Origin: Mus musculus
Lineage: Eukaryota; Chordata; Mammalia; Rodentia; Muridae
DNA: 64,000 nt
Assembly (NCBI RefSeq): GCF_000001635.26
Contig: NC_000073.6
Location: forward strand, 98,605,324-98,669,323
Direction: 5' to 3'
Shown: piece by piece, positions 60,068-64,000 of the stretch
How the letters are laid out: each line of letters opens with the position of its first letter
Position numbering within the stretch: the first letter of the stretch is position 1
Translations under genes and position numbers: made by a program
Notes under the pieces: model-generated
What the model was told of the DNA's origin: nothing
The model's database searches: none
Seen by the model: the letters and a program-made list of their open reading frames with translations, nothing else

Positions 60068-61590
60068 TGCACTCGAGCCAGCTGGAGGAAAAGCTTGGAG
60101 GCATATTCTCTTTCAAGAAGTGCTGAGAACATGTGAAGTCTGCAGAGAAATGGTAGAAGGTGTCCTTTTTCTTGTCAGTTCCAATTAAGGTCTTCCCCTG
60201 GCAAACCCCAGAGTACACCGTTGTTTCCTGAATGCGCTAGTGAAGATCAGGTCAGGCTCCTCTTGAGTTGAAAAGGCTTTGTTGTGATGCTGTGGGCTTA
60301 AGCTTGTCACTTTAAGGTCAGTAGTTCAAATCCATCCCTCACTGAAGGTTACCATAATAGAGGAACAGAGGCTTATGGTGAGCCCAGGGAGTATGCATTG
60401 AGACTTGGTTGTGGGAAGGAAATGAACCAAATAGTGTTCAATTGAGTACGTGCAAACACACACACACATGTGCATGCACGCATGGCCTACCCCAACACAT
60501 CACGAGGCATCAGTGGTAATAGCAGTTATTCCAGCAGATCACAATGAGATTGACAGTGGAGCCTACGACCTTGGGAGCTTGGAATCTGTTCAGAACAGTG
60601 AATCATGGCATTGATGAGCAGATGGCGAGTTGAACCTGAGAAAGCAGTACATGGGCATATAGCCCAGCACCTTGCCTAAGCTTTCTGTAACAGGCCTCGC
60701 ACCTTCCCCCTCTCCAGCACCCCTCCATTCTCACTCCACCAGCAATGCCTTTGTCCTTTCCCTTCTCCCAAGTCCTTATCTTTTTTAAGTGTAAGAAACA
60801 TTACATATTAGTCTTTTCTGCCTTGAAGAGTAAAACTTATTGACAAGGTATTCAGATCATTTTATCTCTCCCACCTTGTAAGACATACATGGAAATGTTT
60901 CTGCCACACACAATAAAACTTTTGCTTATATGAAATAAGTAAGTGAACCCTCTTTCCTTCATTTTCTTTGCACTGGTTCTTTTTAAACAAACCAAATAGA
61001 GACAGACTTCAAGGTCAGATCCCAGCCAGTGGGGGAAAAGATAGTCACCACCAGCATCAGACTAAAAGCCGAGGAACCTTCCTGTCCAGTCCTGCGTGCT
61101 AGCCTGGATGTGCTCTGGTCTACTCATTTTGCAAATCTTTTTACACTGTGTACATGCAGAACCAACAGGTCACAAGAGGACATCAGATCCTCCTGAAACT
61201 GGAGTTCTAGAGAATTGTGAGCCACCCAGTGTGGGTGCTGAGAACCAAACTGGGGTCCTCTGCAAGAACAGCAAGTGCTCTTAACCACTGAGTCATCTCT
61301 CCAGCCACCGATCACAAATGGGGAGTAGGAAATGTTTGTAGAAATCAAAAGAGGTCTGAATTTGAACCCAAAATCTTCTGTTTTGAAGCCTTTTGTAGCA
61401 TGTTATATCACCTCTCTTGTGCCTTACTTTCCTCAGTATGAAATTTTCTGTGCTGGGGATTAAATTTAGGATCTTATATCTGTAGGGGCTAACACTAGAC
61501 CACTGAATTACATAGTGCCTGCCCTCCTGATGTGTAAACATTTCTTCTGAAATTAAAACATTCCATCTTAGAGTGCAACTTCTTGACATA
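60065..61590. other. Intergenic, mostly unique
   Basis: Contains a B3 in minus orientation (about 61140-61308) and an ID/B4-type SINE in minus orientation (about 61450-61528). Sequence at 60065-61130 shows no recognised gene or repeat. Confidence 0.6.
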
Positions 61591-62205
61591 GGATGTGAAG
61601 GACAGTGAAATAGGGTAATTTATGATAAGATGTTTACAAGGAGGTAAAACAACAGGATGTTCTAAGGAGAGGTAAAACATTCCATCCTACAGAGAAGGTC
61701 ATTGAGACAGGAAGTAGCAATTCAAAATAGCTTCAGGAAAACCCTGAAACTGACCAGATTCACTAGGCCCCTCCCTCCCTAAAAGTATATAAGCGGTAAA
61801 AACTGCTAAGAGGGACAAATGGACTCTCAGCCAAGCCCAACCACCTAGAAGAAGCAGAGACCAGACTAGCACCTTGAAAGAGTACAGACCAGCAGAATTG
61901 ACAAACAAAATCCAGCCAAGCTTCCTAGAAGAGGCTCATGTGTCTGTAGGTTGTGTAGTGCACTCCAGGTCTCCAGCTTTTTAAACTGTTAGCTATGTTG
62001 GGGTGGGCATGGGTGATACAGCTTGCCCATGTATCACTTGGGGTCACTTCTATTCCTGTAAGTAACCCCTCAGCCATATTCTTGTAAAAATAAAACTCAG
62101 TGTTTCATGAAGTTGGGCTTTGGTGTCACCCTTACTTTGGTCTGCCATCAGCTCTTTATCTGAGGTAAGTAAATATTCATGTCTCCTCAGGAATAGTGTC
62201 ACATA
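61590..62205 (+). mobile_element. LTR-like block
   Basis: A TATA-like tatataag at 61786-61793, an AATAAA at 62089-62094 about 300 bases downstream, and a GT-rich end resemble the U3-R-U5 order of a rodent endogenous retroviral solo LTR. No internal gag, pol or env sequence is next to it. The family and exact ends are not determined. Confidence 0.45.
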
Positions 62206-64000
62206 ACACCTCTCAGTATGGGATTAAAAAGGGAAAAGGGTATCCTGTGGTAAACCCTGTAAAGTTCCTAGCTCATTGATTGGTACAAGGTAGACTGTTA
62301 GTGGGTAAGTGTTGATTTTATTCACTCATCTATGAAATCCAGCTTAGTGTGAGTATCAATCCTCCTACCAGTCCAGTCTTCATTATTTCTTTCCTTCATT
62401 CCATAAAGTTATCTACTTTAATCCCATACTGCCTTGTGCCTTTTCCCTAGGTCTTTAGGTGGGTGTGTGCCCTTGCAGATGAAGGCCAGAGTTGATACCA
62501 CTTGTCTTTCTGTACCACTTCCCACCCTAATTGAAACAGGCTCTCTCACTGAGCCTGGAGCCCACCAATTCAGACAGACTGACTGGTCAGCAAGCCCCAA
62601 AGATTCCCGTCTCCCCTCCCTCCCCCTGCCCCTTCCAGGATTACACACATGTGCCATCACGACTCACTTTTTAATATGTATGTTGGGGACAGATCTCGAG
62701 TCCTCATGTTTGTGCAGCAAACACTGAGTTGTCCAGGATCCTCCTAGGACTTCTCCTGGGCCGACTGCTCCTGGAACTCATACCATTATGTAAGCTAAAC
62801 ATGTCTCAAGGGAGTTGCTCAAGCAACCAGCAAAGGGATTGTTTTAAGAAAGGCATCTCCTGAACAATTGTCTAATTGAAATAACACTTAATCCTGCTTT
62901 CTAGGAGACAAACGAACATGTCTGTCTTCTCCCAACATAGTGCTGAATGGTGCACGCAGCAAGGAAGAAATTTCCCTACAATTAAGTGGCCCACAGTTGA
63001 TCGCTGTCCATCCAGCCCAAATGCTCAGAGCCTCTCTTTCCAGATGTCTTTGTTTCTTCTACTTCCAGCCTAGCCAGACCAGAGAACATTCCTATAATTC
63101 CCATGAGACCATTCTTATTCCCAAAAGGGTAACCTGATATATCTTTTTCTGCTGATCTGATTACAGAGTGAAACACATTCCTTGGAAAAAATGTACAACA
63201 GTGAAGTTTTCTTTTCTCTCTTTTTCCCCACTTCCCCCACCCCCAACAAGTATAGAAGGCTATAGAAGGTGAGAAAAACTAAACCCAGAAGAAAAAAATC
63301 TGTTGTACTGCAGGCAATGGAGAACACATGTAGTCAGCATAACAGATGTTCTGGGTTTAAAACCTCAGAGCCTATGTCATAAAAGACTCTATCTATATCT
63401 TAGGAAAAGAAACAGAACCAAGAAAATAGATAAAGGACTGAGGAAATAGATGGCTCAGTGGGTAAATTTACTGTGCAAGCATGAGGACCTGAGTTCAAAA
63501 TCCCAGAATCCATATAAAAGCAGGACGGAGTTGCATTCACATCTGTAATCCCAACAACCTATGGCAAGATCAGAGACAGAGACAGGCGAATCTTCTAAAG
63601 ATGGTGGGCTAGCCATACACAGCAGCAAGCAACAGGCAGACCCTGCCTCAAACAAGGTGGAAAGTGGACTGGCACCAGAGATTGTACTCTGATTTACACA
63701 CACATGCTGTAGCATGCCCATGCACACACACAAACACACATACTCAAGTGCACATGCACACACACACTAAAAATAAAACAATATAAATATAAAATCAGTA
63801 AAGAGATCTAAGAAGACTCAGGTTTATCCTATCCAAGCCTGTGTTCTTTTAACAGTTCAGAACTGGAAGTAGCAATCTAAAACTTCAATCCAACTCATCC
63901 AACATTTTGTGACATCCAAATTCAGGGCACTAGGGTTCCAAAGATCCTGGTGAAGGCAGACTTTTCATCTTTGTCTACCATTCTCTGTTACTAAGAAAAA
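62206..64000. other. Intergenic with old repeats
   Basis: An old rodent repeat in minus orientation (about 62441-62740) and an RSINE1/B4-type SINE on the plus strand (about 63428-63770) flank unique sequence. No gene is seen at the right edge. Confidence 0.6.
63428..63770 (+). repeat. RSINE1/B4-family SINE
   Basis: gaaatagatggctcagtggg head, gacctgagttcaaaatccc box, a middle with tctgtaatcccaacaacc, and a CA-rich end. Confidence 0.7.

Noticed and set aside
60290..60350. tRNA-like stretch ending gtagttcaaatcc
   Set aside because: I could not fold it into a complete cloverleaf with paired acceptor ends; it is not called as a tRNA gene.

Overview
The window is mammalian nuclear DNA from a murine rodent (mouse or a close relative). 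This is supported by many B1, B2, B3/B4, ID and RSINE1 SINEs, a rodent RChARR1 hAT element, GT-AG introns and one CpG-island promoter. It holds no operons, CRISPR arrays or phage genes.

Positions 5344 to about 51300, minus strand: the 5' half of Emsy (the C11orf30/EMSY orthologue), which encodes a BRCA2-interacting, chromatin-associated transcriptional repressor. Thirteen coding exons are legible, all with GT-AG borders and matching phases. They join into an open frame of 732 complete codons plus one base. This covers the N-terminal ENT domain (four exons), the segment after ENT where HP1 binding is expected, a basic nuclear-localisation-like cluster, and long Ser/Thr/Val-rich and Gln-rich tracts. 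The C-terminal half lies beyond the left edge, since no further exon is visible in 1-5343. The start codon is at 49490. An untranslated first exon probably lies in the CpG island (about 50400-51650).

Introns: mostly old transposon remains. They include a degenerate L1 ORF2 tract (18785-21110) that carries an inverted duplication and ends next to a coding exon, a MaLR-type LTR (22308-22706), a URR1-like DNA element (17240-17610), ancient MIR/L2 sequence, and two RChARR1 copies, one split by a young B1. A decayed Rpl17 processed pseudogene lies at 47200-47760.

Positions 51300-64000: the upstream flank. The promoter carries ACTAYRNNNCCC-type, YY1, NRF1-like and CCAAT motifs. The plus-strand YY1 sites and an AATAAA at 52144 allow a short divergent noncoding transcript. 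Beyond it there is no convincing protein gene: only SINEs, a 215-bp polypyrimidine microsatellite (57234-57448), an unidentified retro-sequence with a 38-A run (about 59400-60064) and an LTR-like block (about 61590-62205). I found no undescribed biological system. The points most worth checking are a NAGNAG tandem acceptor in Emsy, the architecture of the bidirectional promoter and the L1 inverted duplication.
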